NCBI GenBank assembly: GCA_022579005.1
Contig: MU401569.1
Span: 55,826-119,825 of the forward strand
Length of the DNA stretch: 64,000 nucleotides
Direction of reading: 5' to 3'
Source of the DNA: Poronia punctata
Taxonomy: Eukaryota > Ascomycota > Sordariomycetes > Xylariales > Xylariaceae
Shown: positions 32,021 to 44,804 of the stretch, in pieces
Layout of the letters: each line of letters starts with the position of its first letter
Numbering within the stretch: position 1 is the stretch's first letter
Position numbers and translations under genes: made by a program
The notes under the pieces: generated by a model
Seen by the model: only the letters and a program-made list of their open reading frames with translations
Database searches by the model: none
Told to the model about the DNA's origin: nothing

Positions 32021-33493
32021 TACCGCGACGGGGGGTGGCGTTCTTTCCTTTTCCGCTTCCCGCTGTAAAGCTGCGCTTCTTGGTATTATTCTAGTCTATT
32101 CTATTTTTCGCGGTGCCGTTTGATATCCGGCAAAATCTTGCTCGAGGTATCTCAAAGCTCTAGTGCGACGTCCTGCTCTTGGTATCTGCAAGACCGCAAA
32201 ACAAACGGCATTCAAATAATAAGGGGTATATGGACAAGTAGGGGGCTATCTTGACTAAAGTTAAAGAATGGGGTGAGTGGTCAAACGAAAAAGAGACCGT
32301 CTTTCTTTCGCTCCGGAGGCGCTTCTTTTATGAGCTAGGTCGGGTTATACCCGAGGAACCACCACTTTATTAGTGGGTGCGGTGGGGGTCTTCTCTCATG
32401 ATCTGAGACTGCATCATTGTCAGAATGGATTACCAATCTAAAATCAGTTGCGCTTTCGCTGCAGTAATGATATGTTTGTACATTAGTATCTTACGTAGCT
32501 GAGGCCGCTGTCCACATGTTTCTTGGCATGGTGTTTCTCACTGCGGCATTGGTAGAGTTGTCTTCCAGATAGGTAAACCGTTAAATCTGTCTCGGAGCTG
32601 GTAGGTATATGCGGATGCGTTTTACCGTCTTAAGAGATCGTATTCGAAATGCTTGTCTCTACATGTGACATGAAACTCTATCTTGCCTTCTGGAAAAGAG
32701 TAGGTACAACCATGTACGTTATGCCCCTCGCCGGAGAGGTCAAGCTTCGAGGCGCGCCAGGTTCCCCGCGACATTAACGTGGGGCAGACACTACATTTCC
32801 TCTGGAGCCCTATAAATGCCCACTACAGGTCCCTACGTAATAGCAGTTTAGCCACCTTCCCAGCCAGTTATTTCCTTCCCCGGCCTAGGTACCAATTTGG
32901 TATGGACAATGTCATGGACATGGTATATAATGCGTCATAGCCCCTCCAATAGTTACAACTATAACCTCCAAAAATACTTGTTAGGGAAGCTTTGGGGAAT
33001 GTACTGTAAAAATTGTCGGAGTACGGTGGGGTATGGCGCCATTGCTTTAGGAATGGTTCCCGCAGACCGTGCGAAACAGGGATGTATCGGTTGAAGACAC
33101 CTGACCAATTTTACCTCGACCAAGCAGAGGGAAGAAAGCAACGTAAAAAATCTTCAAAACCTGCCTCCATTGCATTTTTGCATCTCCAAGGTCAGGGGGG
33201 GAACCTCGGAGCAGGGAAAGTTAGTTTGGACGACATCTGTAGCATCGAACCTACCATTACAAGATCAATTTCTGTCAGAGATGTACCTAATCTAACCTAT
33301 TACTTTCTATGACCAACGTCTCTAATCCGATTCATTAACTCGCGCAATCCACACTTGAGGTTGCTGTCCCTCTGTCGTGAAGCATACCTATGTTGCTGTA
33401 CATGAATAGTCCATCTCTACTCACTTCACGTTTTATTGATTGACGGCTTTTTCGACATCGCTTGTCGTCGTGTAGCCATTCCTACCATTAAAA
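32021..33493. other. Intergenic, divergent promoters; no gene seen
   Basis: 1.5 kb between the starts of the NADH pyrophosphatase and PQ-loop genes. No distinctive element beyond TACC/GGTA-rich stretches. Confidence 0.6.
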
Positions 33494-34663
33494 ATGGCGC
33501 CACCGACAGGGCCTTTACACTTGGATGTTGAGGCGATATCGGGCATTTGCGGGTAAGAGACGATCTTTGTCACTTCGTGAACCCAATGACGCCGCCACAT
33601 GCACTAACACCAAGTTTCTACGTACAGTTCCATCTCCATCGCCGCCTGGGTTGTAGTCTTCTCTCCACAGATCATCGAGAACTTCCGTCGCGGATCCGCC
33701 GATGGCCTCTCGGTCCAATTTATCGTCGCTTGGCTTTTGGGTGATGTCTTCAACATCCTAGGCGCCGTCCTCCAGGGCGTCTTGCCGACAATGCTTATCC
33801 TCGCTATATACTACACCATCGCCGACGTCGTCTTGCTAGGACAATGTTTCTATTACAAAGGTTTCACGTGGAAAGACGAAGCGACGCATCCACAGCCCAA
33901 GCCTTCCGGTCGCCACCACGACGATGTGCACCACAGCAACGGCCATGCTCACTCGACGGCCGAACCTACCGAACGGACGGGACTATTGGGCGGCTTTGAG
34001 CATGAGAGACGGGATAGTTGGTCACATTTATCACCCGCAGTGCCAATGGTAACGGAGACCCCTTCGACGCCACCGCCAGCCCCTACCCGGCTCCAGACTT
34101 TCCTCTGGAACAGCGTCGCCGTGTTGATGGTATGTGTCGCCGGCGTCGTGGGCTGGTTCTTGAGCAGGGATTACTCGCGATCCCGACCACCTTCATCTCC
34201 CAGCGGCGACGACTTCCCTAAGCTCGACTTCTGGGGCCAGATATTCGGCTGGCTCTGCGCCGTACTATACCTAGGCTCCCGCTTGCCGCAGCTGCTCCTC
34301 AACTTCCGGCGCAAGTCGACCGAAGGCGTCAGCATACTCTTCTTCCTCTTCGCTTGTCTTGGTAACTTGACATATGTCTTGTCTATCTTCATTTACGAGC
34401 CCGAATGCCACGGCGACCGATGTCCGCCTGGGGAAGCCGGCCGTATCTACGGCAGGTATTTGCTAGTCAACGCTTCGTGGCTGGCGGGCAGTCTAGGCAC
34501 CTTGCTACTAGATCTCGCCATCTTCGCTCAGTTCTTCATCTATGACAATGATCGCTGCGAGGATGATGACGGGATGTCTGTAACCGACGACGGCAGCACC
34601 ATTAACGACGACCACTGGGACCAACGGCCCTTGTTGGAACGCGCCGGCTCCGGTCTAGCATAG
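33494..34663 (+). CDS. PQ-loop vacuolar membrane transporter (Ypq/Rtc2-like)
   Basis: Seven-helix PQ-loop protein; the fungal relatives export basic amino acids from the vacuole. Exons 33494-33552 and 33628-34663 give 364 residues. The first PQ loop is at residues 32-40 (FSPQIIENF) after helix 1 (SISIAAWVVV). The second is SRLPQLLLNFRRKSTEGVS in the C-terminal half. The central loop (about 85-145) is polar, with a His-rich part (HHDDVHHSNGHAH), as is common in the fungal proteins. An acidic tail ends in 'RPLLERAGSGLA', containing a dileucine-type sequence possibly used for vacuole sorting (inference). Confidence 0.9.
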
Positions 34664-35750
34664 GAGGTGGGTGTATGCTCTCTGTTTTGCATTTAGTAGG
34701 GTTGCGGCGAATTCAAAAACAAAATTAGGAAGGGAAAAGAAATTGGATACCTGGGTTGTGCTTCGGTTGGTTAACAAAATGGGAGTCGAAAACGGCGTAT
34801 AAGTGGTGCATAAAACATACATTTGATCTAGCAGCAATGCGTTTAGTATTATTCTTTTGTATATCACAGCTCTAAAAGTCTTGTAACAGCGTTTTTTTGT
34901 CTCTCAAATTATAATTACATTACTGCGAGCGTATATATGCCCTTCTCTTGTGCAAGCAATGTCTAATCGGCAATCACATTACGGTCCTCGTTACACGGAC
35001 AGTTTGTCTTGTCTACCGCAACACCTTTGGGATTCCTTGCTTGGGTCCGGACAGGCGCCGTATGAAAGGCTTTACAAGTAGATGTATACTTTTTGTCTCT
35101 ATTCCCCCATCATCCCCTTTCCTGGGCGAGGCTACCCTCATGTTTCACAGATTGATTCCCTTCCTATCGGGCGGGCGAGCAATTGCCAATAGGCACGGGC
35201 GGAGGTACTATTCCCAATGAGGCATCTCCGTCTCCGTCTCCGTCACACAGTTAACTTTGACTAGAGGTCGACGAACAACCAAGCACGACTCCCGCTGCCA
35301 CACTTATATCTTGTATTAACTCATAGAAATATGGGGTAGGGAGAGTGGTGTGATCCAGACCTTGATGATGCATACAGTAAACTACCTACACGTGCATAAA
35401 GTACCCAAGTTAGGTAGTTAAACGACATCTTGGTATAAGCCGGGCTGAAGAGGGGGGATACAAATGCGGAGTAGACGGATTGGGGTAGGTATATATGTCC
35501 ACGATACTCCTTGCTATGTAGTTAGCAGGGTGACTGAATAAAGTAGAGAACAAAATCAGATATATATAAGAAGACGTTTTCTTTTGGTTCTCACTCATTG
35601 ACTCAATTGAACTCATTGTTGTCCACCTAACCTAGGTTACCTACTACAAACCTTCTAGCATACTTTACTTACCAAGAATCGAAGTCCAGTTTTGCATCGC
35701 TTTTTTAATATTATTATATTTACTCACCTCATAAAAAAAGCAAGAACATC
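34664..35750. other. Intergenic, no gene seen
   Basis: 1.1 kb with no supported coding region. A (TCTCCG)n stretch lies at about 35226-35243, and TATATAA occurs at 35562-35570. Confidence 0.6.
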
Positions 35751-36437
35751 ATGAGTAGTAACACATCATTCACCCTCTCGGCAAATCCGGGGACGGATAT
35801 CTGGCGCAAGCCCCCCGGAACCGATATATGGAATGGTAAGTACCTTAGGTAAACAAACACCTCCTCCCCATCCCCCATCCCCATCCCCTTCCCGGTTATC
35901 CAACCAACTAACAAAAAAAAAAAAACAGCACCAATAAGCGCCACCCACACGCAAACCGGTCCCCTAAAATCCTTCCGCTCCGCCCGGATAACATTCTCGG
36001 CCCGCTGGAGCGAAAGATACGACCAGGCAGGCCTCCTGCTCGTCCCTCGTCCCTCGACTTCCACCTCGGTCCCGCCCGCGAAATGGGTCAAGACGGGGAT
36101 AGAATTCTATCAAGGGACCCCGCAGTTCAGCACGGTCGGATGTGATCGTTATGCCGATTGGAGTATCTCACCCGGAAGTGGAAGGGGAGGGGAAGGGGAA
36201 GAAGTGACGGTCGAGGTCGTGAGGGAGGGGGATGAGCACGGGAGGTCGATTTGGATATATCATGTAGGGGAGGAAGGGAAGAGGACGCCGTTGAGAGAGA
36301 TTACGTGGTTTTTGGCGGATGAGGATGGGGAAGAGGATTGGGTGCTGGATGTCAGTCCGCTTGTTGCGAGGCCGGAGAAGAATGCCGAGGGGGAGTTGGT
36401 TGTTGAGTTTAGGGATTTCGAGGTTGTTTGGGGATAG
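35751..36437 (+). CDS. DUF1349 (concanavalin A-like) protein
   Basis: Two exons, 35751-35835 and 35929-36437, give 197 residues. The start MSSNTSFTLSANPGTDIWRKPPGTD and the core 'ARITFSARWSERYDQAGLLLV', 'WVKTGIEFYQGTPQFSTVGCDRYADWS' and 'WFLADEDGEEDWVLDVSPLVARP' match the fungal/bacterial DUF1349 group, a jelly-roll fold related to concanavalin A-like lectins. The intron has a good CTAAC branch site at 35917-35921. No signal peptide, so it is probably cytoplasmic. The function of the group is not established; sugar binding is only a structural suggestion. Confidence 0.85.
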
Positions 36438-37059
36438 CTTTATTTATTTATTAGGGGTCAAAGGGGTGGCTAGAGGTAGGTAGGTAGGTAGGTATCAAAA
36501 CTGTATATCTCCAAACCAAATCCATCGTTAAAGGATGAGTTTCCTCAAAAATAAATACGTGTGTGAGGGTATACCTGTTTTTGGTACCATCATTAAAGGT
36601 AAGACAAGACATGATTACACTTGTGATGATTTAGGTAGGTAGAGTACCTACGTATAATAACATCGGTCTAGAAAATAGAAGATATTACACACAAGAGAAA
36701 CCATTCAAACATCAAAGTAATTATGTTTCTTTTCTCCTGTACGTATAGGTAGAAATTCCCGAGATAACCCTATCCTTACCTCAAATTACTAACGATGATA
36801 ATGTTGGTGTACTTGTACGCAGATACCCCACCCACGTCAACCCATTGTTCCGCCAGCCCCCCAGGGTTTTTTTCTGTACTGTACGTACAGCACTGTACAC
36901 GTTCCTAAAACCACTGAAAATACAGCACCTCACTAACCTCATTTTTATACTGACCTACAAAAACAAATTTCAACAACCGCGACAGGTGAAAACAAAGATA
37001 AAACCAAAAGATAAAAAACCCCAACCCAACAAAATAAAAAAAAAAATTGAAAAAAAAAA
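36438..37059. other. Intergenic, no gene seen
   Basis: 0.6 kb containing an (AGGT)n tract at about 36476-36494. A-rich DNA leads directly into the next start codon. Confidence 0.6.
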
Positions 37060-37560
37060 ATGCCCCCTCGAAAAACAGTCCTCCCCCTAATCTACCGACT
37101 CTTCTTCCTAATAATCGAGCCGATATCAGCTCTAGTAGGCGCATACTACGCCCACTACCAACAAGATGCATATCTCTCCCTGACCACACATTCCTCATCA
37201 CCTTCCTCAACCACCCTGACAACCGGCACCTCGATCGTCATGTCACAACTCGCCAACTTATACCTCCTCTTCGCGCTAAACGAGGCGTTGGTCCTACGAT
37301 GTTCAGGCGACATCAATGTCTGGAAGACTGTTCTTTTCGTCTTGCTCGTCGCTGATTTTGGGCATCTCTATTCCGTGAGTCCGCACGGTCATTGGATTTA
37401 TTGGGACGTCACGCGCTGGAATGCAATCGATTGGGGAAACGTGCCTTTTGTCTATCTGGGTGCTTGTCTGAGGATTGCTTTCCTCTCTGGCGTCGGCTTA
37501 GGTGGGGGACAGGCCGGGTCCGCCGGGAACAACAACAAAAAAACCATCAAGACCCCCTGA
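37060..37560 (+). CDS. Small four-helix membrane protein (DUF7704-like)
   Basis: Single-exon gene for 166 residues. The opening 'PPRKTVLPLIYRLFFLIIEPISALVGAYYAHYQ' followed by a short polar loop is characteristic of a fungal membrane family listed as DUF7704 (from memory, not checked). About four hydrophobic helices are visible (around 9-29, 62-82, 88-104 and 128-145). 'HGHWIYWDVTRWNAIDWGNVPFVY' is the conserved loop before the last helix. The tail is Gly/Asn/Lys-rich. The ATG follows an almost pure-A leader of more than 80 nt. Function unknown. Confidence 0.8.
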   Translation: MPPRKTVLPLIYRLFFLIIEPISALVGAYYAHYQQDAYLSLTTHSSSPSSTTLTTGTSIVMSQLANLYLLFALNEALVLRCSGDINVWKTVLFVLLVADFGHLYSVSPHGHWIYWDVTRWNAIDWGNVPFVYLGACLRIAFLSGVGLGGGQAGSAGNNNKKTIKTP

Positions 37561-38350
37561 TCCGAGATCCACTTAACTAAGGAGATGGTTCGGAGAAGGA
37601 TTACCTTTACGCGCGCCCCCCTCCCGTCGGGTGGCTATTATCAAAGTCTCGGCTTCAACGTTGAGCTTTCAGTTTAGTTCGGATTTTGGTCTGACGCCGT
37701 TATTTTGCGCGTCGTTATAATGGCCTTGAGAGTCTGTCGATCATATACACATAATACTACGTTACCTTGTAAGCTTCGGCTAGTTGACGGGATGATCTGT
37801 GGATTGTCGGTAAAAGCAACTGTCCCCTTGGGAAACCAAGAGTCATGCAACGGCTGATGACATCTTGTGAAGCACCTCGCATGCTAGCGTTTCACCTTTT
37901 ATATCAGCCTCAAAGATCGGAGCTCGGTGAAGTTATCTGCTTGGCATCGCTTGACGCCGGAAACACAAAACATAGTCACTAGATCGCTCCGTTTCATTGG
38001 TGGAATATTTCATGCAGGGCTGCAGCTAACAGAAGCTTGACAGACCGGGCGTATCGATAGATGTGGACCGTATCTTGAAGAAGTTGAAGCCGCCGGGGTG
38101 GTTCCGTACAGACTAAGATACGGCGGGTATACATGGTTGGGGTTAACGAGATGGATGCCCCTCACCGCGCCAGTCCATCCAAGGTGGGGGACCGGACTGA
38201 ATAAATGTTGGGAGCGCCCCCTCCGCTTAACGGCTGGAGGAAAAAATAGGTCGTGTAGAAGATTAGCCTGCCAATTCTCCCACCCCTCGCAATTATTTCG
38301 GTCCATTATCATCTTCTTAGTCGTCGACGTTTACCGTGAAGACCGTAAAA
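37561..38350. other. Intergenic, no gene seen
   Basis: 0.8 kb between two plus-strand genes. It should include the alcohol dehydrogenase promoter. No element recognised. Confidence 0.6.
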
Positions 38351-39502
38351 ATGTCCAAGTACGACCAATACGAGGGGTTCCAGGTCCATTCGGCCGACAC
38401 CTGGACTGAATTCCACAAGAACAAATTTGACGTGAAGCCGTTTGGCGACCATGATGTGGAGATCAAGATAGAATGCTGCGGCGTCTGCTCAAGTGATGTT
38501 CATACCATCAGCGGCGGCTGGGGTGACCAAAAGTTCCCCTTGGCTGTTGGCCATGAGATTGTCGGAAAGGCGATCCGTGTTGGTCCCAAGGTCACTCTTA
38601 TCAAGGAAGGAGAGCGAGTCGGTGTTGGCGCCCAATCATGGTCCTGCTTAGAATGCCGGCAATGCAAGAACGATAACGAGACATACTGCCAAAAGCAAAT
38701 GGATACATTCGGTGCTGTCTGGCCAGATACCGGTATCGTTACTCAGGGTGGCTATTCCTCACACGTACGGACGCATGAACACTGGTAAGACGAGAGGGAT
38801 CAAGAATCCAACCATGTTCAGCCGTACATACCACTAACGCTTTTCACAAGGGTATTCCCCATCCCAGACGCCATTCCGAGTCACCTTGCAGCACCGATGA
38901 TGTGCGCCGGCATCACGAGTTACAGTCCGTTAGTACGAAACGGGGCCGGTCCAGGCAAGAAAGTTGGCATTGTCGGCCTCGGAGGTCTCGGACACTTTGG
39001 TGTTCTATTTTCAAAGGCCCTAGGCGCTGAAACCTGGGTCATCTCTCGATCGCATAGTAAAGAGGCGGACGCGATGGCCATGGGAGCCGATGGATATCTC
39101 GCATCCGGAGACAAAGACTGGAACAAGGACCACCTCACGACCTTTGATTTGATCATCAGCACGGCGAATAGCTTCGGCGATGGCTTTGATATCGCAGCGT
39201 ATCTCGCTCTGTTGGATGTTCACGGTAGATGGATTTCTGTTGGATTACCCGAAGATGCCGACCTGACCATCGGACCTTGGAGTTTCATGTCGAATGGCTG
39301 CTTGATCGGAGCCTCGCATCTAGGCAGCAGAAAGGAGATGCTAGCCATGCTGAAACTTGCGGCCGAAAAGAATATTAAATCATGGGTAGAGACGGTGCCC
39401 ATCGGCGCAGAAAACTTATCCACCACGGTACAAAGGCTGCACAAGAACGACGTGCGATATCGATTCACCATGGTCGACTACGAGAAGGAGTTCGGCGCAT
39501 GA
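38351..39502 (+). CDS. NADP-dependent zinc alcohol dehydrogenase (ADH6/CAD type)
   Basis: Medium-chain dehydrogenase of the cinnamyl alcohol/ADH6-7 group, which reduces a broad range of aldehydes with NADPH. Exons 38351-38784 and 38851-39502 give 361 residues. ATG 38351 (MSKYDQYEGF) is taken as start; a GTG just upstream in frame is not needed. The catalytic zinc region is CGVCSSDVHT and VGHEIVGKA. The structural zinc Cys are in CLECRQCKNDNETYC. The cofactor loop is GLGGLGHFG followed by a Ser/Arg segment (VISRSHSK), which fits NADP. The intron carries a CTAAC branch site. No localisation signal seen. Confidence 0.95.
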
Positions 39503-40674
39503 GTCTGGAGATATCTGAGCTAACACAAATACTCATCTGCGTTCTGGTTGATAGGGCGACTGGAGCTTGGTATGATTTTGGTAGCAAGAGGTCTCTTGAT
39601 GCCCGAGTGTTGTTCAACTAGAAAGAAGCGGGGAAATAGATATATAGATGATACCAAAGAAACCATCATTGTACACACAGGCATGCAACGAGTAAAGCAA
39701 CAGTGGCATGACGACCTGGTCATCACTCAAAAGAGTAGGTCTGTCATGTGGTTCCCAGATAAGGTTCGGCCTTGCGCTATGATCCCGGATGGGAGGCTTC
39801 ATGGAGAGTAAGAGGCGGAAAGGTCGAATATATATACTAAGGTAGCTTCTCTCAGTCGTGTGCAGTCGAAAGCCTCCCTAGGTACCAAATACTTCATATG
39901 TCAGACGACATGCGGGTAATCTTACAGTAACCCCTCCTCTAGTCCAATAAACTGCCCACATACCACCCTACACCTCAGATCCAATGTACGTAGAGTAAGC
40001 AGGCAGGCAGGCATTGCCCAAAGTTGTTCCTTCCAAACGTTGATCGACGTTTATAGAGCGAATAATATCCCCCCCCCTAAAACCGACCGGGTATGATACC
40101 TACTGTCTACATTTACCTACCACTTACATTAACAGGTTTGACGATATAATACCTCTGGTCTTTGGTACGAGCGAAAAACAACATGCTGAAGGGTTTGCAA
40201 TAATAGGTACTGCAGGTGCTCAAGTATCGCTTCACTTAGCAAGTCTGGACAACTGTCTCTTTTTACTTCGGGTAAGAAGAAGACAAGAGGATCTCTGGAA
40301 GGCTACTGGGACATTGCATATGGTATTTGGTCGGAGTGACCTCATCAAGTGACGAACATCTTTACACTTAGAAGATACCTCTAGAGATGCTCATAAGGTT
40401 GGATTGGAGGCACAGGTCGGTACATTGAGGAAGGCACATCCTCGCAGCTGGTACTTGTTCCAACACCTGTAGATAAGGCCCCACATACAACATACGCTCG
40501 GTTGACCCTGGCTTATCTGGTCTGTGCACACACAACCCACAATTTGCAATCCGGAAACTCTATTGAGATTTCTCAGTCGAAAGTCGGACCTCTTTTTTTC
40601 CTTGATTGTTTGATTTCCTTGACAGTCCCCCATCCCCTCCCTCGACAAGTCAGGTCAAAGAGACATCCGCAACC
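39503..40674. other. Intergenic, no gene seen
   Basis: 1.2 kb with no supported coding region. A short poly-C (40071-40077) and (GCAG)n bits are visible. The last 100 bp, pyrimidine-rich, is probably the S7 promoter and leader. Confidence 0.6.
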
Positions 40675-41654
40675 ATGTCTATCAACAAGATTGCCCCCAA
40701 CAGCCCTTCGCGCGCCAACCCGTCCGAGTTGGAGACCAGCATCGCCGGTGCTCTTTACGACCTCGAGACCAACACCGCCGACCTCAAGGCCGCCCTCCGT
40801 CCCCTCCAGTTCGTCTCCGCCAGAGAGGTATGATACACCAAGAAAAAAGAGAATACAACCATTCCTGAGTCCTTGAGACCGTGCTCCGATCTTATTCCAC
40901 AACCATCCCGCGTATCGGGCCTTGTTCGTCCGTCGTCAATTATGCGAATTTGCTACGGCTCGTCTCCCACTTTTCGCAGATTTGGGGGACGAGTACTGTT
41001 GTGAGGGGCATAAGAGATAGATACATAAATACAAGAAACGAAACAGTGGAATAAGGACGGGAAGCGGTCCAAGGAACACATCTTCCAAAATGTGTCCTGG
41101 AGCTCGCCGGCTGACTTTTCAATCTTGAATAGATCGAAGTTGGCCACGGCAAGAAGGCAATTGTCATCTTTGTCCCCGTCCCATCCCTACAGGGCTTCCA
41201 CCGGGTCCAGCAACGGTATGTTTTCTGTGACCTGTCGTTCCGCTTCCGCTACATTTGAGACGACATTGTTTACTAACTTTGCATCAGCCTGACCCGTGAG
41301 CTCGAGAAGAAGTTCTCCGACCGTCATGTCCTGATCCTCGCCTCGCGCCGCATTCTGCCCCGCCCCAAGCGTTCCGCCCGCTCGCGCAACACCCTCAAGC
41401 AGAAGCGTCCCCGTTCGCGAACTCTGACTGCCGTGCACGACGCCATCCTGTCCGACCTCGTCTACCCCGTCGAGATTGTCGGCAAGCGCGTCCGCACCAA
41501 GGAGGACAGCAGCAAGCTCCTCAAGGTGATCCTCGACGAGAAGGAGCGTGGTGGTGTCGACTACAGACTCGACACCTACTCCGAGGTCTACCGCCGTCTG
41601 ACAGGCCGCACCGTCACCTTTGAGTTCCCTCAGTCTGGATCTACTGACTACTAG
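40675..41654 (+). CDS. rps7: 40S ribosomal protein S7 (eS7)
   Basis: Small-subunit ribosomal protein. Exons 40675-40827, 41133-41215 and 41288-41654 give 200 residues, the usual length. Junctions rebuild '[26 protein letters not shown]' and '[21 protein letters not shown]'. Typical features are the basic block '[35 protein letters not shown]' and the C-terminal '[14 protein letters not shown]'. The first intron is 305 nt, much longer than others here; I looked for snoRNA C/D boxes in it and saw none. The gene converges on dynactin p62. Confidence 0.97.
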
Positions 41655-41969
41655 ATCAGTCCAGAGGGGATGGAGTGAACAGGGGGGCAAAATGGAACGA
41701 AGAATGATTAGGGAAATCTCTTTGACATGGTACTGGAAACGTGCTGCGTGATGAATTGATAGCATCTTAAGGGGTTCTCAAGGGGCCATTAAAAAGGGCA
41801 CGGCGTTCTGATGGTAGCTTGTGAATTAAATTCCAAATCTGACAAGCTTCGTTCCTAGGCATAAAACTCGCCCATGTTCTAGTTTATCCCGTGCTCATTA
41901 ATTAGATGGTAAAATAACTCGTTAAACCATGACATAATCCGGGGGTATCGTAAGATTCATCTTTTTTGT
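41655..41969. other. Convergent intergenic spacer
   Basis: 315 bp holding the 3' ends of rps7 and the dynactin p62 gene; nothing else seen. Confidence 0.6.
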
Positions 41970-43925
41970 CTAATCCTGGCTGATGCGCCCAACACCAATA
42001 GCACACCAATACGCCAATTCCTTCTTCTCCTTCCCATCTCTCTCCTTACTACTGATGCCCGTCCCTACTTGATCCTGCGCCGTCTCGCTCTCCCACTCCA
42101 GCCGCACAAACATGGGTATCTCGAGTATGTCCTCATCCTCTCTCAACGGACTCAAGTCCGGCTCTGGATCCCCTGCCTTCCTCAAAATGAGAGGAGGCGG
42201 CTCAATCCGTAAAGAGGACGGGATGACTTCTACCACGACACTTACCCAATTCCTTCCGCGTTCCCAGACCTTACCCGGCTCGGCCTGTTGTTGATGATCA
42301 ATCGTTCCTCCACGAAGACGACCTCCTGTCACTCCTCCTTTATCTCCCCCAATACCAATACCAGAACCGGAACCAGAACCAGAACCATCTTTCTTGAGCA
42401 CGTCATCGAGATACATGTCCGTATCGGTATTCGCATCAATCATAAACTCGGGACAAAGAACCGTGACTCTGGAAGCGAACCGTCCGGGCGTAGTAGAGGG
42501 CGTAGCAAGCGTGACTTTGACGTCGTCGAAAAGAGGATTCTTGAAAGTGAATAGGAATTGTACGGGTTGTAATGGTTGAAGTAAACCAACCCCACCCCCA
42601 ACCCCATTTCCACCCCCTCCTCCTCCTCCTTCTGTGGTGGGAAGAAGTAAAGGTTTGACGGAAATCGACGGAATACTATTACTCGCCACCAAACGAATCC
42701 TCCAGCGCGTATTCCCGACTTTGGATTCGGGCTTGCTGATTATATGGCGGCAGGCCGGACAGCGTTTCGATCGTTTGGTGCGTAAGAGGACGGGGATAGG
42801 CCATAATTGATCCGTAAATCTTTTGCCCGTTGTCGCCGGTTCTTCGTCGATCTGGTGACGGGATTGGGAGAGGGTGATTGTCCCGTCGAATCCCTCGCTC
42901 TGTAAGCGTTTCAATGTGTTTGTTTCGTCGAGATTGGCGAATCGGAACCCCTCGCGGGGGGATTCGGCTTCGCGCATAACGCGGGTTTTGTTGTTTCGTT
43001 GTTTGTTGTTGTTGTTGTTACTCCCCGAGTATATGCTCATGATGCGCGCCAGCGCGCCGGGAGAGTTGAGGCCGTAGTCGCCTAGACCGGATAATCCGGC
43101 CCCGGCACTATTTGGATTCGTGGCTGCTGCTTGGGAACCGTAGAAGGATTTCAAGGCGGCGAAGCGCGCTTTATCGGATTCTGGAGAATGTTGTTGTTTT
43201 TCAGTGGTATTGTGGTTGTGATTTCCTCCCCCTGCTTCTCCGGCCGAGTCGGATTCGTCGTATTCGGACGACACATCTAAATGTTTGGGTTGTTCGCCGT
43301 AGCGGATTTTTTGCAGTTGTGCGAATATGCCTTGGGGTTTTTCGAATTTCACCCCGATCTCGGAAGAGTTCCAGTAGCAGTATGTGCAGGTTAGGACCCA
43401 GGAACCTGACGATGATGATGAAGTAGCGGAGGGGACGGGATTTTCGGCAGTCGAGGGTTCGGGTTCGAGGGCTTGGGTTATTAGGGGACCTATGCAGATT
43501 GGACATTGGAAGCAACTGCGTGTGCATCTGTAATAAACAAACCGTTAGTCTTCATCAATCATCATATCCTCTACTTCCCCACCCTTGTAAATAAAGGAAA
43601 CATACCGGTTCCCCTCAGTCTTCAAACTACTACTCCCCACCTCAAACAGACAACTAGGACAATATATCGTCGACAGCTCCTCCGACACGCAGCGCGGACA
43701 ACGGATCTGATGACAGTCTTCGCAATAGAACAGATATTCGAGCGGATACAGACTAAAGTTCGACCTGGGAGCTCGTGGATCGAAGGCGTGTCCGTCATCC
43801 TCCTCCTCGGCGTTTAAATCTCGGGAAGTCCTCGACGACTTTCCTCCATCGTCGCCGACGGAGGTTGACCGAGAGGATTCGTGGCAGGGACATTGTATGT
43901 ACGTATACGGTGTAAAAGACGCCAT
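41970..43925 (-). CDS. DCTN4: Dynactin subunit 4 (p62)
   Basis: Pointed-end component of dynactin, the dynein activator used for nuclear and vesicle movement along microtubules. Two exons on the minus strand, 43925-43606 and 43527-41970, give 625 residues. The N-terminal zinc-binding region shows paired Cys: YCEDCHQIRCPRC (68-79), YCPSC (89-92), CTRSCFQCPIC just after the intron, and LTCTYCYW. 'SKRCPACRHIISKPE' lies in the middle. The C-terminal half has beta-rich segments ('QPVQFLFTFKNPLFDDVKVTLATP', 'PMFVRLEWE'). Gly-rich and Asn runs are species-specific low complexity. The junction places Arg-Cys across the intron. Confidence 0.9.
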
Positions 43926-44804
43926 CTGTTCGGTTTATATCGAGAACTGCTACATTGTATGTAGCTTGGGGCCGGCCGACTTGGGGGGAAAACCGTCTTT
44001 TGTTCAAGCTCTAGGTACTGCCGATATAAAAAGAATCCTGGGCACGTTCATCAGGGTATTGTCAAGGGACAAGGGTGTTCTAGACCAGGTACAGCTGCAT
44101 GATTTAAGCTTACCTGCTAAGTACAGGGTAGGTAAGATAAGGTTAAACTAGGTTGTAAATTGCTTACCTAATATTAATAATACATAAGGGGCACGGTGCA
44201 TAAGGGGTATGGAGTCCGAGTGTGAGGTAACAGGCTGCTATCTACATTGTATACTCGTAAAGAAGTCAATACCTAGCTTCAAGTGAATCAAGTATCTTCT
44301 TCAATACCGACAAGCACGGTGTTTTCTGGCATAATCACCTCAGGACCTCGTGACTCTCTAATATTGACTTACACGTATAAATCCGTGCCCTTCGTCTCGA
44401 AAGCCTGCCTCTTATCTTTTACGTGGACGGTAAAGTTGGCTTTACGCTCACATGCCGATATCAAGAATCGAGCATGCAAAAAAACAATCCTATAGCCAGG
44501 ATTGGTAAGGTATGTATGTCTAAACGTGCCTGCTTCTATCTGACATAGACGGTTTCCTCAACCATTTATCATCATCATCTAATAGTTCGTGCGTCAAATA
44601 CTGGGGGCACGTGAGGTCGAAGCGGCAACAGAGCAAGTTCAGGATATAGATCTTGGTGTAAATTCAACAAAGTTGCGCTTATATAACTATATCAGGTCTC
44701 ATCTAGTCTAGGTTAACCTGCTTATGTGTACATTATAATCAAGGGAAAAACATGTAGGCATGCACAAGTTTGACAACCCCCTCCCACCAAGTCCATCACA
44801 GATC
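43926..44804. other. Intergenic, no gene seen
   Basis: 0.9 kb between two minus-strand genes: promoter of p62 on the left, 3' flank of the WSC gene on the right. One TACTCGTA octamer at 44252. Confidence 0.6.

Noticed and set aside
40828..41132. snoRNA in the long first intron of rps7
   Set aside because: No C box (TGATGA type) with a matching D box could be found by eye.
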